From: Streptomyces sp. CG 926
Lineage (GTDB): Bacteria > Actinomycetota > Actinomycetes > Streptomycetales > Streptomycetaceae
Reading direction: 5' to 3'
Length of the DNA stretch: 64,000 nucleotides
Assembly: GCF_003148825.1 (NCBI RefSeq)
Contig: NZ_QGGZ01000014.1
Coordinates: forward strand, 62,001-126,000
Each line of letters opens with the position of its first letter. Position 1 is the stretch's first letter. The position numbers and the translations under genes were made by a program. Positions 25,499 to 33,666 of this stretch are shown here, piece by piece. Under the pieces are notes generated by a model, which was not told the DNA's origin, did no database searches, and saw only the letters and a program-made list of their open reading frames with translations.

Positions 25499-26053
25499 AT
25501 GCGTGAACGTGTCGAGGTTTCCTCGGGTTTGGTGCTGCGTAGATGGGCCCCGCGCGATGCGGCCGCGGTGGCGGCGGCGTTCGCGGATCCCCTCATGCGT
25601 GAGCAGACCAGCCGGCCCATCGGTTCGTCGGAAGACGCGCAGCGGTGGATCGCGGAGCGTGCCGACGAGTGGGAGTCCGGCTCCGCCTTCGCCTTCGTCG
25701 TCGTCGACGGCGCCGACGCGGTGCTCGGACAGGTGTCGGTCGGCGCGGTGAACCGGCGGCACTCCGTCGGCTGGGTCTCCTACTGGACGACGGCTGCGGC
25801 ACGGGGGCGGGGCGTAGCTTCTCATGCCTGCCGGGTTCTCGCGCGCTGGGCGTTCGAGGAGGCCGAACTGTACCGGCTGGAGCTGGGGCACCGGGTGAAC
25901 AACCCCGGATCATGCCGGGTGGCTCACGCCGCGGGCTTCTCCGTGGAAGGGCTGCAGCGCCAGAAGCTCGCTTACGACGGCATCCGCTACGACGTCGAAT
26001 GCCACGCCCGTCTGGCCACGGACCCCGACCCGGATCAGGATCAGGCACGCTGA
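25499..26053 (+). CDS. GNAT acetyltransferase (RimJ-like)
   Basis: A 184-residue N-acetyltransferase. LVLRRWAPRDAAAVAAAF is the typical first strand of RimJ/RimL-type enzymes. The acetyl-CoA loop is WTTAAARGRGVASHACRVL, and RLELGHRVNNPGSCRVAHAAGF is the conserved last part. Substrates may be protein N-termini, an amine or an antibiotic. The ATG at 25499 has GAGGAAG 8 bases upstream. A very long open frame upstream in the same phase is a shadow of the two minus-strand genes. The last residues (DPDPDQDQ) are a short polar repeat. Confidence 0.88.
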   Translation: MRERVEVSSGLVLRRWAPRDAAAVAAAFADPLMREQTSRPIGSSEDAQRWIAERADEWESGSAFAFVVVDGADAVLGQVSVGAVNRRHSVGWVSYWTTAAARGRGVASHACRVLARWAFEEAELYRLELGHRVNNPGSCRVAHAAGFSVEGLQRQKLAYDGIRYDVECHARLATDPDPDQDQAR

Positions 26054-26102
26054 CCGGTCGAGCCGGTCAGCGTGCAAGGTCGGAACGAGCCGGCGCGCAA
26101 GG

Positions 26103-26597
26103 TCAGTACACGAGCTTGTACGTGACGTCCTTCGCGACCGGGGCCGGTGCGGTGTCCGTGTACAGGAGCCGGATCGTGGTGAAGCGCTGCACGTCCGGGT
26201 GGCCCGGCCAGGGCTCGGGACCGCTGAGGGTCACCGTCACCGGGTAGGACCGGAAGCGGCCCGCGGCACAGTAGGGGACACAGTCGTTCACCATGTCGGT
26301 GCCCTTGGCCGTCGCGGTCTTCGGACCCCACGTGTCCCACTTCAGCCCGACGAGGCGGTTGTTGCCGTCTCCGCAGGCCAGCAAGTACTCCTCGGGGCGT
26401 ACCTGGGACTGCGAGAAGCAGTCGACGACCACGAGGGGCTCCGCCGGAGCCGTCACGGCCCGGGGGCTCTGCGCGGAGGCCGGGACGGCGGCCGCGGCAA
26501 GAGCCGCCGCCGCGCACAGAATGGTGGCGGTCCGCACCCGGGCCTTGAACCAGGACCGGGGTGCGCGAATGAGCCGGCCGTCTTCTGAGGTTTCCAC
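26103..26597 (-). CDS. Conserved secreted protein of unknown function
   Basis: A 164-residue exported protein. The signal peptide has basic residues up to about 21, a hydrophobic stretch ILCAAAALAAAAV and an ASA-Q cleavage motif. The mature part has four cysteines in two pairs: DCFSQSQVRPEEYLLAC with the following GDGNN, and NDCVPYCAAGRF. These probably form disulfides. A central pattern VGLKWDTWGPKTATAKG is shared, as I recall, by many actinobacterial secreted proteins of unknown role. The GTG start at 26597 follows GAGGAGG. It is divergent from an oxidoreductase gene. Confidence 0.8.
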   Translation of the reverse strand: METSEDGRLIRAPRSWFKARVRTATILCAAAALAAAAVPASAQSPRAVTAPAEPLVVVDCFSQSQVRPEEYLLACGDGNNRLVGLKWDTWGPKTATAKGTDMVNDCVPYCAAGRFRSYPVTVTLSGPEPWPGHPDVQRFTTIRLLYTDTAPAPVAKDVTYKLVY

Positions 26598-26822
26598 GAG
26601 GCCTCCTCGCCCTTCTGTCCCGCTGTCGGCGGTGCGGCTGAATCCAGCTTCCCCCATCCGGGCGGGGCGCGCACGCGCAGTGGCGTGGACCGCCGCCGGG
26701 GCCGCGCAACCCGGCCCCGGTGCTCGGTGGCCGCCGAGCGGGAACGAGAATGAGGACGGGAGTGAGTCGGCCGGCGCCTCGGACAGGCGGCGACGAAGGC
26801 TCGTATCGACTGGGGGACGCAC

Positions 26823-27416
26823 ATGCAGATCGGGGTGTACCTCGCACACCCGCGGCCGGGGAGTTTCAACCACGCCGTGTTCGACGCCGTTGTGGAAGAG
26901 CTGCGCGCCCGGGGGTGCCAGGTGGTCGCGCACGACCTGTGCGCCGAGAATTTCCCGTCGTCGCTGTCCGCCGAGGAGACCGGCACGGTCGAGGTGGCGC
27001 CGGGCGCTCGCGATCCGCAGGTGGCGCTGCACCAGAGGGAGTTGGCCACCCTCGACGCCCTGGTGTTCGTCCATCCCAACTGGTGGGGGATGCCGCCCGC
27101 CGTTCTGACGGGCTGGGTACAGCGCGTACTCGCGCCGGGCGTCGCCTACAAGCTGGGTACGGCGGACGGCGAGCCCGCACCGCTCCTGAAGGCCGACCGG
27201 GCGCTCGTCCTGAACACGTCCGACACTCCTCTCGCCCGGGAGGAGGCGGAGTTCGGCGACCCGCTGCAACGGATCTGGGCGGCATGCGTCCTCCCCTATG
27301 CGGGCATCACCGACGTGCGACGGACCGCCTTCCGGACGGTCACGGACTCCTCCGACGAGGAGCGCGCGGCCTGGCTGGACCGGGCACGCCGACTGGCGGC
27401 CGAGCTCACGGACTGA
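26823..27416 (+). CDS. NAD(P)H oxidoreductase, flavodoxin-like fold (KefF/MdaB type)
   Basis: A 197-residue flavodoxin-2 family reductase. It opens IGVYLAHPRPGSFNHAVFDAV, the phosphate-binding loop for FMN/FAD. The segments ALVFVHPNWWGMPPAVLTGWVQRVL and ALVLNTSDTP are hallmarks of quinone reductases of this group. It should transfer two electrons from NAD(P)H to quinones or related electrophiles in the cytoplasm. The ATG follows a short GGGGGAC site. It is a single gene with no regulator adjacent. Confidence 0.88.
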   Translation: MQIGVYLAHPRPGSFNHAVFDAVVEELRARGCQVVAHDLCAENFPSSLSAEETGTVEVAPGARDPQVALHQRELATLDALVFVHPNWWGMPPAVLTGWVQRVLAPGVAYKLGTADGEPAPLLKADRALVLNTSDTPLAREEAEFGDPLQRIWAACVLPYAGITDVRRTAFRTVTDSSDEERAAWLDRARRLAAELTD

Positions 27417-27515
27417 ACCGTCGGCCCGGTGCCGGCGCGGACGGCTGTCGGGAACGTCCGCACGCTCCGGCGCCGTCGGTTCCGAGCCCTCGGAAACTGC
27501 CCCGATCCGGAAAAC

Positions 27516-27550
27516 GTGATCAAGCTCGAAGCATGTGATCATATTGCGGC
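27516..27550 (+). promoter_or_regulatory. Promoter with paired GTGATCA sites, probably leaderless transcript
   Basis: GTGATCA occurs at 27516-27522 and again at 27535-27541, 19 bases apart, about two helical turns. A -10-like CATATT at 27540-27545 lies only five bases before the ATG at 27551, so the transcript would begin at or near the start codon. The first TGATCA is 17 bases upstream of that -10 and may be the -35 region. Confidence 0.45.
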
Positions 27551-28105
27551 ATGACCACGAAGACTCTCCACCTGCTCTGCTCCGCCGCCCCGCCCGTCTT
27601 CGACGTCGCCCGGGTCATCGAGGACGCCCAGGCCCGCGGCTGGGACGTATGCCTCGGCCTCACCCCCACCGCCGCACACTGGCTCTCCGAAAGCCTTGAC
27701 GGACTCGCCGCTCTGACCGGCCATCCCGTGCGCTGGCAGTACAAGCTCCCGGGCCAGCCGGACGTATGGCCGGCGGCCGACGCCGTCCTCTTCGCCCCTG
27801 CCACCTTCAACACCATCAACGCGTGGGCCCTCGGCCTGACCGACAACCTCGTCGTCGGCCTCGCCGCCGAGGCGACCGGCAAGCGCACCCCCGTCATAGC
27901 GATGCCCTGCACCAACACCGCGCTGGCCGCGCACCCCCAGTTCGACGTATCCCTGAGCACACTGCGTAACGCCGGAGTCGAGCTCCTCCACGGCGAAACC
28001 GGATACACCCCGGACCCCGCCGACCCCGACGCCCCGATCCACTTCCCCTGGGACACCGCCATCAACGCCCTGGGCGCACTCGCCCCGGCCGCGCCCCTGG
28101 CCTGA
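27551..28105 (+). CDS. HFCD-family flavoprotein (Dfp/CoaC-like)
   Basis: A 184-residue homo-oligomeric flavin-containing Cys-decarboxylase-like protein. Recognisable parts are LHLLCSAAPPVFDVARVIEDAQ, WPAADAVLFAPATFNTINAWALG (the PASANT-like region that binds flavin) and PVIAMPCTNTALAAHP. The catalytic cysteine pattern of CoaC is not complete, so it need not be a decarboxylase; related Streptomyces proteins have no assigned role. The promoter suggests a leaderless mRNA. A short GC-rich hairpin follows. Confidence 0.82.
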   Translation: MTTKTLHLLCSAAPPVFDVARVIEDAQARGWDVCLGLTPTAAHWLSESLDGLAALTGHPVRWQYKLPGQPDVWPAADAVLFAPATFNTINAWALGLTDNLVVGLAAEATGKRTPVIAMPCTNTALAAHPQFDVSLSTLRNAGVELLHGETGYTPDPADPDAPIHFPWDTAINALGALAPAAPLA

Positions 28106-28108
28106 GCC

Positions 28109-28132
28109 CGGACCCGTATCCGGAGCGGGTCC
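28109..28132. terminator. Short hairpin after the flavoprotein gene
   Basis: GGACCCG pairs with CGGGTCC around a loop of nine or ten bases immediately after the stop codon. It is short and has no T-run, so terminator function is only likely. Confidence 0.4.
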
Positions 28133-28365
28133 CGGCGCTGCTCGCCGTCCTCCGGCGCCCCCGGCCTGGCGGAAGCCGCCGGTCAGGTGTCCCAGCCCCG
28201 GGCGGGGTCCTCGTCCGACCGCCCGGGGCCGCGCCACCGGCCCGGTGGAGCTGAGCCGTGAGAGGGGCGAGAGGGAGCGCGGAGGAGCCCGGCCTCGTCG
28301 GAGTGCGCTCGACCCGGCCCGGGGTGACGCTGGTCTTGACGTCCCGGGGACCGGGAGGCATAGGC

Positions 28366-29973
28366 ATGAGAGTGCAGAGCAGTTCCGGGCCATTGCGCGT
28401 ACAAGCCATCGCCGGGACCCATGTGGTGGTCCTGGGGTTCGACCACGATCGTGCCGCCATGGGCGACGTACTCGGTTTTGGAGTCGAGCGGTTCGACCAT
28501 GCCGAAGGCCGGCATCGCTGGCTCGACAACCGCCTCCGCTTTCCGCAGGCGAGGCGCCGGTGGGGGTCCAACTGGAACCCGTTCCAGACCTTCACCTGGG
28601 CCGACTACCGCGCCCAGCCGGGGCGGACGTACACCTACCGCGTGCACACCATGACCGGAACCCCGGGGGAGGAACTCACCCCGGTCTCGACGGTCGAGCT
28701 ACGGGTGCGCACCGAGGAGCCGGGCGTGCACGGTGTCTGGTTCAACCGTGGTGTGTACGCCTCGCAGGCCTACGCCGAGCGCTTCGAGAACCGCCACCCG
28801 CGCGACGTACCCAACCGGGAGGCCTGGCGCTGGCTTTCGCGCGGTTTGGAGGAGGCGTTGCTCGCCTTCATCGGCAGGGCCGACGGCGACCGTGGGCAGC
28901 TGCGGGCGGCGCTGTACGAGTTCGAGTACCTGCCCGTGCTCAACGCCTTCCGCGTGGCCGCCGACACGGGCGTGGACGTCGGACTCGTCGTGTTCGACCA
29001 CCCGCACAACCGCGAAGCGGTGGCCGCCGCAGGTATCGACGACCTGGTCGTGTCCTGGCGCACGCGGGCCACGATCCCGCACAACAAGTTCGTGGTCGCG
29101 AGCCACGAGGGTGTGCCCCGGGCCGTCTGGACCGGGTCGACCAACATCACCGAGAACGGGATCTTCGGCCAGTCCAATGTCGGACACACCGTCACCGACG
29201 CCTCTGTCGCACGGCAGTACCTCGACTACTGGGCCCAGCTCGTCGCGGACCCGACCCCCGGCACCCTCAACAACTGGGTGGACGCCCACAGCCCGCTGCC
29301 CGACCCTTGGCCCGCGGGCATATCGGTCGTGTTCAGCCCGCACACGCACACCACGGCCCAGGACCGCTGGGCCGAGCTGTTCGGATCGGCCCGGGACCTG
29401 GTGTGCATCACGTTCCCGTTCAACTTCGACCCCCGGTTCGCCGACCAGCTCCCCGGCGACCACTCGGCGCTGCGTTGGCTGCTGTTCGAGAACGCCGGCA
29501 TCGCCGACGCGCACCGGAGCCTGGTCACCGATCCCGAGACCGAGCTGGTGGCCTGCGGCCTCGTCGAGGAGGGCGGCATGGCGGGCTGGGCCGCCGAGCA
29601 CGACAACCCGTTCTCCGAGAACATCGAGTACCTGCACACGAAGTACCTGCTGATCGACCCGCTCGGCGACGATCCGGTCGTGGTCACCGGCTCGGCCAAC
29701 TTCAGCAATCCCTCCGCGAACAAGAACGACGAGAACATGCTGGTGATAAGGGGCGACCACGGGCTCGCGGAGATCTACTTCACCGAGTTCTCCCGCCTGT
29801 TCAACCACCATCGCTTCCGGGACTCGCTCCGCCTGGCCGCGCACCAGCCGACGCCCGGCCCCGAGACGGGTGTCGAAGCACCGGTGCCGCTCACCGCCGG
29901 ACACTGGTCGGACAAGTACTACGACGAACCGGCGCGCGACCACCAGCGCCGGCTGTTGGCCGGCTCGCCGTGA
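28366..29973 (+). CDS. Phospholipase-D-fold protein with N-terminal beta domain
   Basis: A 535-residue protein without a signal peptide. Residues 1-115 resemble a fibronectin-III-like beta domain (PLRVQAIAGTHVVVLGF; PGRTYTYRVHTMTGTPGEELTPVST). Two PLD half-sites follow: HNKFVVAS with GSTNITENG, and HTKYLLID with GSANFSNPS. The second is a full HxKx4D motif; the first has Ser where Asp is normal. The fold suggests a phosphodiesterase or nuclease acting through a dimer-like pair of half-sites; the substrate is unknown. The start at 28366 has a GGGAGG site. It is a stand-alone gene convergent with an acetyltransferase gene. Confidence 0.85.
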   Translation: MRVQSSSGPLRVQAIAGTHVVVLGFDHDRAAMGDVLGFGVERFDHAEGRHRWLDNRLRFPQARRRWGSNWNPFQTFTWADYRAQPGRTYTYRVHTMTGTPGEELTPVSTVELRVRTEEPGVHGVWFNRGVYASQAYAERFENRHPRDVPNREAWRWLSRGLEEALLAFIGRADGDRGQLRAALYEFEYLPVLNAFRVAADTGVDVGLVVFDHPHNREAVAAAGIDDLVVSWRTRATIPHNKFVVASHEGVPRAVWTGSTNITENGIFGQSNVGHTVTDASVARQYLDYWAQLVADPTPGTLNNWVDAHSPLPDPWPAGISVVFSPHTHTTAQDRWAELFGSARDLVCITFPFNFDPRFADQLPGDHSALRWLLFENAGIADAHRSLVTDPETELVACGLVEEGGMAGWAAEHDNPFSENIEYLHTKYLLIDPLGDDPVVVTGSANFSNPSANKNDENMLVIRGDHGLAEIYFTEFSRLFNHHRFRDSLRLAAHQPTPGPETGVEAPVPLTAGHWSDKYYDEPARDHQRRLLAGSP

Positions 29974-30006
29974 CGCGTCTCCCCGGCGGCGTCGGCGCCG
30001 TGCGGC

Positions 30007-30555
30007 TCAGATCTCGGGCAGGGTCGGATCGGGCGTCCAGGGGCTCGGGGCGCTGATGGCCCAGCGTTCGTGGTCGCGCCAGTCTCCGCCGATGTAGAGG
30101 TAGGCGGGCGAGAGGCCCTCGTAGCGGAAGCCCAACCGCCGGACCAGGGCCAGGGAGGCTTCGTTGCCCGGCTGGATGTTGGCCTCCAGCCGGTGGAGCC
30201 GCAGGTCGGTGAAGGCGTGCCGCACCACGGCGGCGACGCCTTCGGTCATATAGCCACGGCCCGCGGACGGGGCGAAGGCCGCGTAGCCGAGGGACGCGCC
30301 CTGGTAGCGGCCCCGGATGATGGAGTTGATGTTGACCATGCCGGCGGCCGTGCCGGTCTCCCGGACCCGGACCAGGAAGCCCCGGTTGGTTCCGTCGTCG
30401 AAGCGGCGCATCCAGGCCTGGAACTCGTCCGCGGTCGCGGGGAGCTGCATCCGCGACCCGTACAGCGCGGAGCTGGCCCGGACGAGCGTGCAGAATTCGT
30501 CCCGGTCGGAAAGGGTGAGCGGGTGCAGTTCCACCCGTGACGGCATATCGATCAT
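30007..30555 (-). CDS. GNAT acetyltransferase (RimJ/RimL type)
   Basis: A 182-residue acetyltransferase. VELHPLTLSDRDEFCTLV is the first-strand pattern; the acetyl-CoA loop is PSAGRGYMTEGVAAVV and the third part RLEANIQPGNEASLALVRRLGFRYEG. This is the ribosomal-protein-alanine or broader RimJ/RimL subgroup. A second in-frame ATG three codons downstream is an alternative start; neither has an obvious ribosome site. It is divergent from a TetR gene, and the palindrome between them may affect both. Confidence 0.88.
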   Translation of the reverse strand: MIDMPSRVELHPLTLSDRDEFCTLVRASSALYGSRMQLPATADEFQAWMRRFDDGTNRGFLVRVRETGTAAGMVNINSIIRGRYQGASLGYAAFAPSAGRGYMTEGVAAVVRHAFTDLRLHRLEANIQPGNEASLALVRRLGFRYEGLSPAYLYIGGDWRDHERWAISAPSPWTPDPTLPEI

Positions 30556-30589
30556 GGGCCAACGTTACCCAGCGGGCCCTGCGTGCTTT

Positions 30590-30611
30590 AATACATGCAC
30601 GTGCATTTATT
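30590..30611. promoter_or_regulatory. 22-bp palindromic operator between acetyltransferase and tetR genes
   Basis: The core ATGCACGTGCAT (30595-30606) is a perfect 12-base palindrome, and the flanks AATA/TATT extend the symmetry to 22 bases with one mismatched pair. It ends three bases before the AGAGGAG ribosome site of the tetR gene, where a bound repressor would block transcription of tetR and the following SDR gene. Confidence 0.75.
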
Positions 30612-30625
30612 AAAGAGGAGTGACC

Positions 30626-31243
30626 GTGGCCGGACGTCCCCGCGGGGTGGAAGACGTGGTGATCCTGCGAGCGGCGGCGCGGGTGATGGGGCGGCTGGGG
30701 CCGTCCGGGCTGACCCTGGCGGCGGTGGCGCGCGAGGTAGGGCTGGTGCCGGGCACGCTCATGCAGCGGTTCGGCTCCAAGCGCGGCCTGATCCTGGCCC
30801 TGGCCGACCGGTCCGTGCAGGACGCGGACACGCTGTCCGACCGGATCCGCGGAGAGCAGGAATCGGCGCTCGCAGCCTTGGCCGCCCTCCTCGCGGAGTG
30901 GATGGCTCCGATGGTCTCTCCGGAGACCTTCGCCCATCATCTGGCGTTCCTCTGCATGGATCTCACGGACCCCGAACTGCACGAGCGGGCCCTCGCCGTG
31001 CACGAGGCCCAGCGCCGGGCGGTCCGCGCGCTGCTGGCGGAGGCCGTTTCCACGGGCGAGCTCCGTGCCACGACGGAAGTCGACACGCTCACCGCGACCG
31101 TGCAGGCCGTCACCTCGGGTACCGGGCTCAGCTGGGCGCTCGACCGGCAGGACACCCTCGTCCGTCGTGTCCGGCACGCACTCGACGTCGTACTGGCCCC
31201 GTACACCGCCACCGCCGGCGCCACGACCACCCCTACCACGTGA
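30626..31243 (+). CDS. TetR-family transcriptional regulator
   Basis: A 205-residue repressor-type protein. The N-terminal DNA-binding domain (VEDVVILRAAARVMGRLG; LAAVAREVGLVPGTLMQRFGSKRGLILAL) is followed by a helical C-terminal domain. The GTG at 30626 is chosen because the AGAGGAG site is 6-12 bases upstream; a GTG six bases earlier overlaps that site. It is 25 bases upstream of a short-chain dehydrogenase gene, probably co-transcribed. The palindrome just upstream suggests autoregulation. Confidence 0.9.
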   Translation: MAGRPRGVEDVVILRAAARVMGRLGPSGLTLAAVAREVGLVPGTLMQRFGSKRGLILALADRSVQDADTLSDRIRGEQESALAALAALLAEWMAPMVSPETFAHHLAFLCMDLTDPELHERALAVHEAQRRAVRALLAEAVSTGELRATTEVDTLTATVQAVTSGTGLSWALDRQDTLVRRVRHALDVVLAPYTATAGATTTPTT

Positions 31244-31268
31244 ACCCGCAGGAAGACCTGGAGAAGAG

Positions 31269-32180
31269 ATGACGACGAAGACGGGACAGCTCGCCGGCAA
31301 GGTCGCACTGGTCGCAGGCGGCACCCGAGGCGGCGGGCGGGGCATCGCCATCGAGCTCGGAGCCGCCGGCGCGACGGTCTACGTGACCGGCCGCAGCAGC
31401 GGAACACAGCGCTCCGACCTCGACCGCCCCGAGACCATCGAGGAAACGGCCGAGAGGATCACCGCCGCCGGAGGCCTGGGCATCCCGGTCCGCACCGACC
31501 ACAGCGACCCTGAGCAGGTCCGGGACCTGGTGGCGCGGATCGCCGCCGAGCAGGACGGCCGGCTCGACGTCCTGGTCAACTCCGTCTGGGGTGGCGACGC
31601 GCTCACCGACTGGGAACACCCGCTGTGGGAACAGGACCTGGACCGAGGCCTGCGCCTCCTGCGTCGGGCGGTGGAGACCCATGTGATCACCAGCCGGTAC
31701 GCGCTGCCGCTCATGGTCGCCCGCGGGAGCGGCCTGGTCGTGGAGGTCACCGACGGCAACACCGCCCGCTACCGCGGCTCCTTCTTCTACGACATGGCGA
31801 AATCGGCGGTGATCCGGCTGGCCGTCGGGCAGGCGGCCGAGCTGCGGCCGCACGGTGTCGCGGCCGTCTCCCTGACGCCGGGGTTCCTGCGCTCGGAGGC
31901 GATGCTGGAGCATTTCGGCGTCACCGAGGCCAACTGGCGTGACGGCGCCGCCGCGGACCCGAATTTCGCCCATTCCGAGACTCCGGCTTATCTGGGGCGG
32001 GCGGTCGTGGCCCTGGCGGCCGACCCGGACGTCCTGGCCAGGACCGGCCGGGCGCTGGCCACCTGGGATCTGTACAAGGAGTACGGGTTCACGGACGTCG
32101 ACGGCACCCGACCCGACTTCGCCGCGCACTGGGCCAGGAACCTGGAGGCGGAGTACGGGCCCCTCGGTGATCCGCTCTGA
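31269..32180 (+). CDS. Short-chain dehydrogenase/reductase (SDR)
   Basis: A 303-residue oxidoreductase with a Rossmann fold. The cofactor loop is AGGTRGGGRGIAI. The strand-4 motif is VNSVWGG, in place of the more usual NNAG. The catalytic pair is YDMAK, preceded by a Thr/Asp (EVTDGNT) where the family has Ser. RDHSDPEQV-like sequence after strand 3 suggests NAD(P) use. The C-terminal extension of about 50 residues is typical of an actinobacterial SDR subgroup. GGAGAAGAG precedes the ATG. It forms an operon with the upstream TetR gene, so its substrate or product probably relieves that repressor. Confidence 0.9.
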   Translation: MTTKTGQLAGKVALVAGGTRGGGRGIAIELGAAGATVYVTGRSSGTQRSDLDRPETIEETAERITAAGGLGIPVRTDHSDPEQVRDLVARIAAEQDGRLDVLVNSVWGGDALTDWEHPLWEQDLDRGLRLLRRAVETHVITSRYALPLMVARGSGLVVEVTDGNTARYRGSFFYDMAKSAVIRLAVGQAAELRPHGVAAVSLTPGFLRSEAMLEHFGVTEANWRDGAAADPNFAHSETPAYLGRAVVALAADPDVLARTGRALATWDLYKEYGFTDVDGTRPDFAAHWARNLEAEYGPLGDPL

Positions 32181-32232
32181 CGTCATCACGCCCCGGGCGG
32201 CGTTGTCAGTGGCGGCGGCTAGCCTGCATCAC

Positions 32233-33630
32233 ATGATCGAGGGGGAATTCACCGTACCGTCGCTCGGGGCGCTCGCCGACGAGGTCGCGACCGTGCTCGC
32301 GGGTCGCCGCGACCCCGGCGTGGTGGCGTTCGAACGGCTGCTCAACGCCGTGGTGAGCCACAGTTTCCGGGACCGTGAGGCACTGACCGCCGCGCTGGGC
32401 CCCGTCCCCCGCGCGTTCACGGTGATGCCGCACGCGAAGGTGCGGTGCCTGGCGGCGATCGTCGGTGCGGCGGTCGGTCCGGTGCGGGCGGAGGAGTCCT
32501 GGGAGAACTCCGGGACCGGCTGGCTCGAACTGTGTCAGCACGAGGCACCGGGCTATGTAGCGGGCGCGCGCGCCGGCGAGGTCGCGGCCCGGTTGCGGGC
32601 CGGTGATCACATACCGTTCCTGCTCTCCGTACCGAACGGGCCGACCGGCGCGGTGGAGGCGTACGCACTGGTCGAGCGCCTGGCCGAGTACGAACGCCTC
32701 GGTATCCGGCCCGGACCGGCGGACCTGGGACAGGCCTTGCTGCGCTGCGGCGGCCTGATCGGCCCCGAAGTGGTGCGGGCCGCGGAGAGCCTGGAATCGG
32801 CGGAAGGGATCCGGCTGGCCGCCTGGCTTCGACAGGGTGGTCTGCCCCAGCCGGCCTGGCGGCGGGAGCGCGAAGCGGGTGAGGCCGAGGCTCCCAGCAA
32901 GCGCCGGGGAGCGCGGATCGGACGCCGGATCCTGGTGGGGCACGAGGCCATCGAAGGTCGCGGCGCGTTCCCCCGGCAGTTCTGGTCACTGTTCCGCGTG
33001 TTCGAGCCGCAGATCTCCTGTCCCCACTGGACCCTGCCGGACTTCCGGGACGCCCATACGGTCGCGACCCTGCCCTGGCACCCCGAGATAGCCGCGGCCC
33101 GGCTGCTGACGGGTGTCGCGTCGGCTGCCGACCAGGACGGCAGGGGCTCCCCCACCTTCCTGGAGGCGCTCGCCGCGGCCGACGGTCCGGCCGGGCCCGC
33201 CGTGCATCTGGCCGTCGCGTACGGACTCGCCTCCCTGCCCGAGCCCGACCGGGAGGCCGCCGGGCGCGCGCTGGCGGCACTGGCCTCGCGGGACCGCCTC
33301 GACGGCGAACTGCTGGGGCGGGAGCTGACCGAACTCGTGGAGCTGGGCACCCTCAAGGTGCCCCTGCTGACGGAGTCGCTGCGGGCGACCGTCGCCCTAC
33401 CCGAGGGTGCCGGGGCGGTGTGGGCGGTCCTGGCCACCGCCCTCCCGGGCCTGCTGGCCCGTACCCGGCCTCAGCTGCACGGGGCGCTGCTGGCCGTCGC
33501 CGCGGACTCCGCCCGGTTGTCGGGTGCGCGGGGTGAGCTGCCCGAGGTGACGGCGCTCGCCCGGCGGCCGGGGTCCTCCCAACTGCTGAAGCAGGCGCGC
33601 CGGTTGCGGGACGCCCTGGCGGGTTCCTGA
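32233..33630 (+). CDS. Uncharacterised protein, possibly related to DUF6493 C-terminal region
   Basis: A 465-residue soluble, helix-rich protein. It has repeat-like helical segments in the second half (LTELVELGTLKVPLLTESLRATVALPEGAG), and near the end a motif PEVTALARRPGSSQLLKQARRL. I recall a similar ending in large Streptomyces DUF6493 proteins encoded with MoxR/VWA genes, but none of those partners is adjacent here, so the link is weak. A central patch is unusually aromatic (FWSLFRVFEPQISCPHWTLPDF). The ATG at 32233 is used; in-frame codons upstream belong to the SDR-gene shadow. Confidence 0.6.
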   Translation: MIEGEFTVPSLGALADEVATVLAGRRDPGVVAFERLLNAVVSHSFRDREALTAALGPVPRAFTVMPHAKVRCLAAIVGAAVGPVRAEESWENSGTGWLELCQHEAPGYVAGARAGEVAARLRAGDHIPFLLSVPNGPTGAVEAYALVERLAEYERLGIRPGPADLGQALLRCGGLIGPEVVRAAESLESAEGIRLAAWLRQGGLPQPAWRREREAGEAEAPSKRRGARIGRRILVGHEAIEGRGAFPRQFWSLFRVFEPQISCPHWTLPDFRDAHTVATLPWHPEIAAARLLTGVASAADQDGRGSPTFLEALAAADGPAGPAVHLAVAYGLASLPEPDREAAGRALAALASRDRLDGELLGRELTELVELGTLKVPLLTESLRATVALPEGAGAVWAVLATALPGLLARTRPQLHGALLAVAADSARLSGARGELPEVTALARRPGSSQLLKQARRLRDALAGS

Positions 33631-33666
33631 CCCCCGGGCCTCAGGTGCGGCGGCCTGCGGCGGCCG

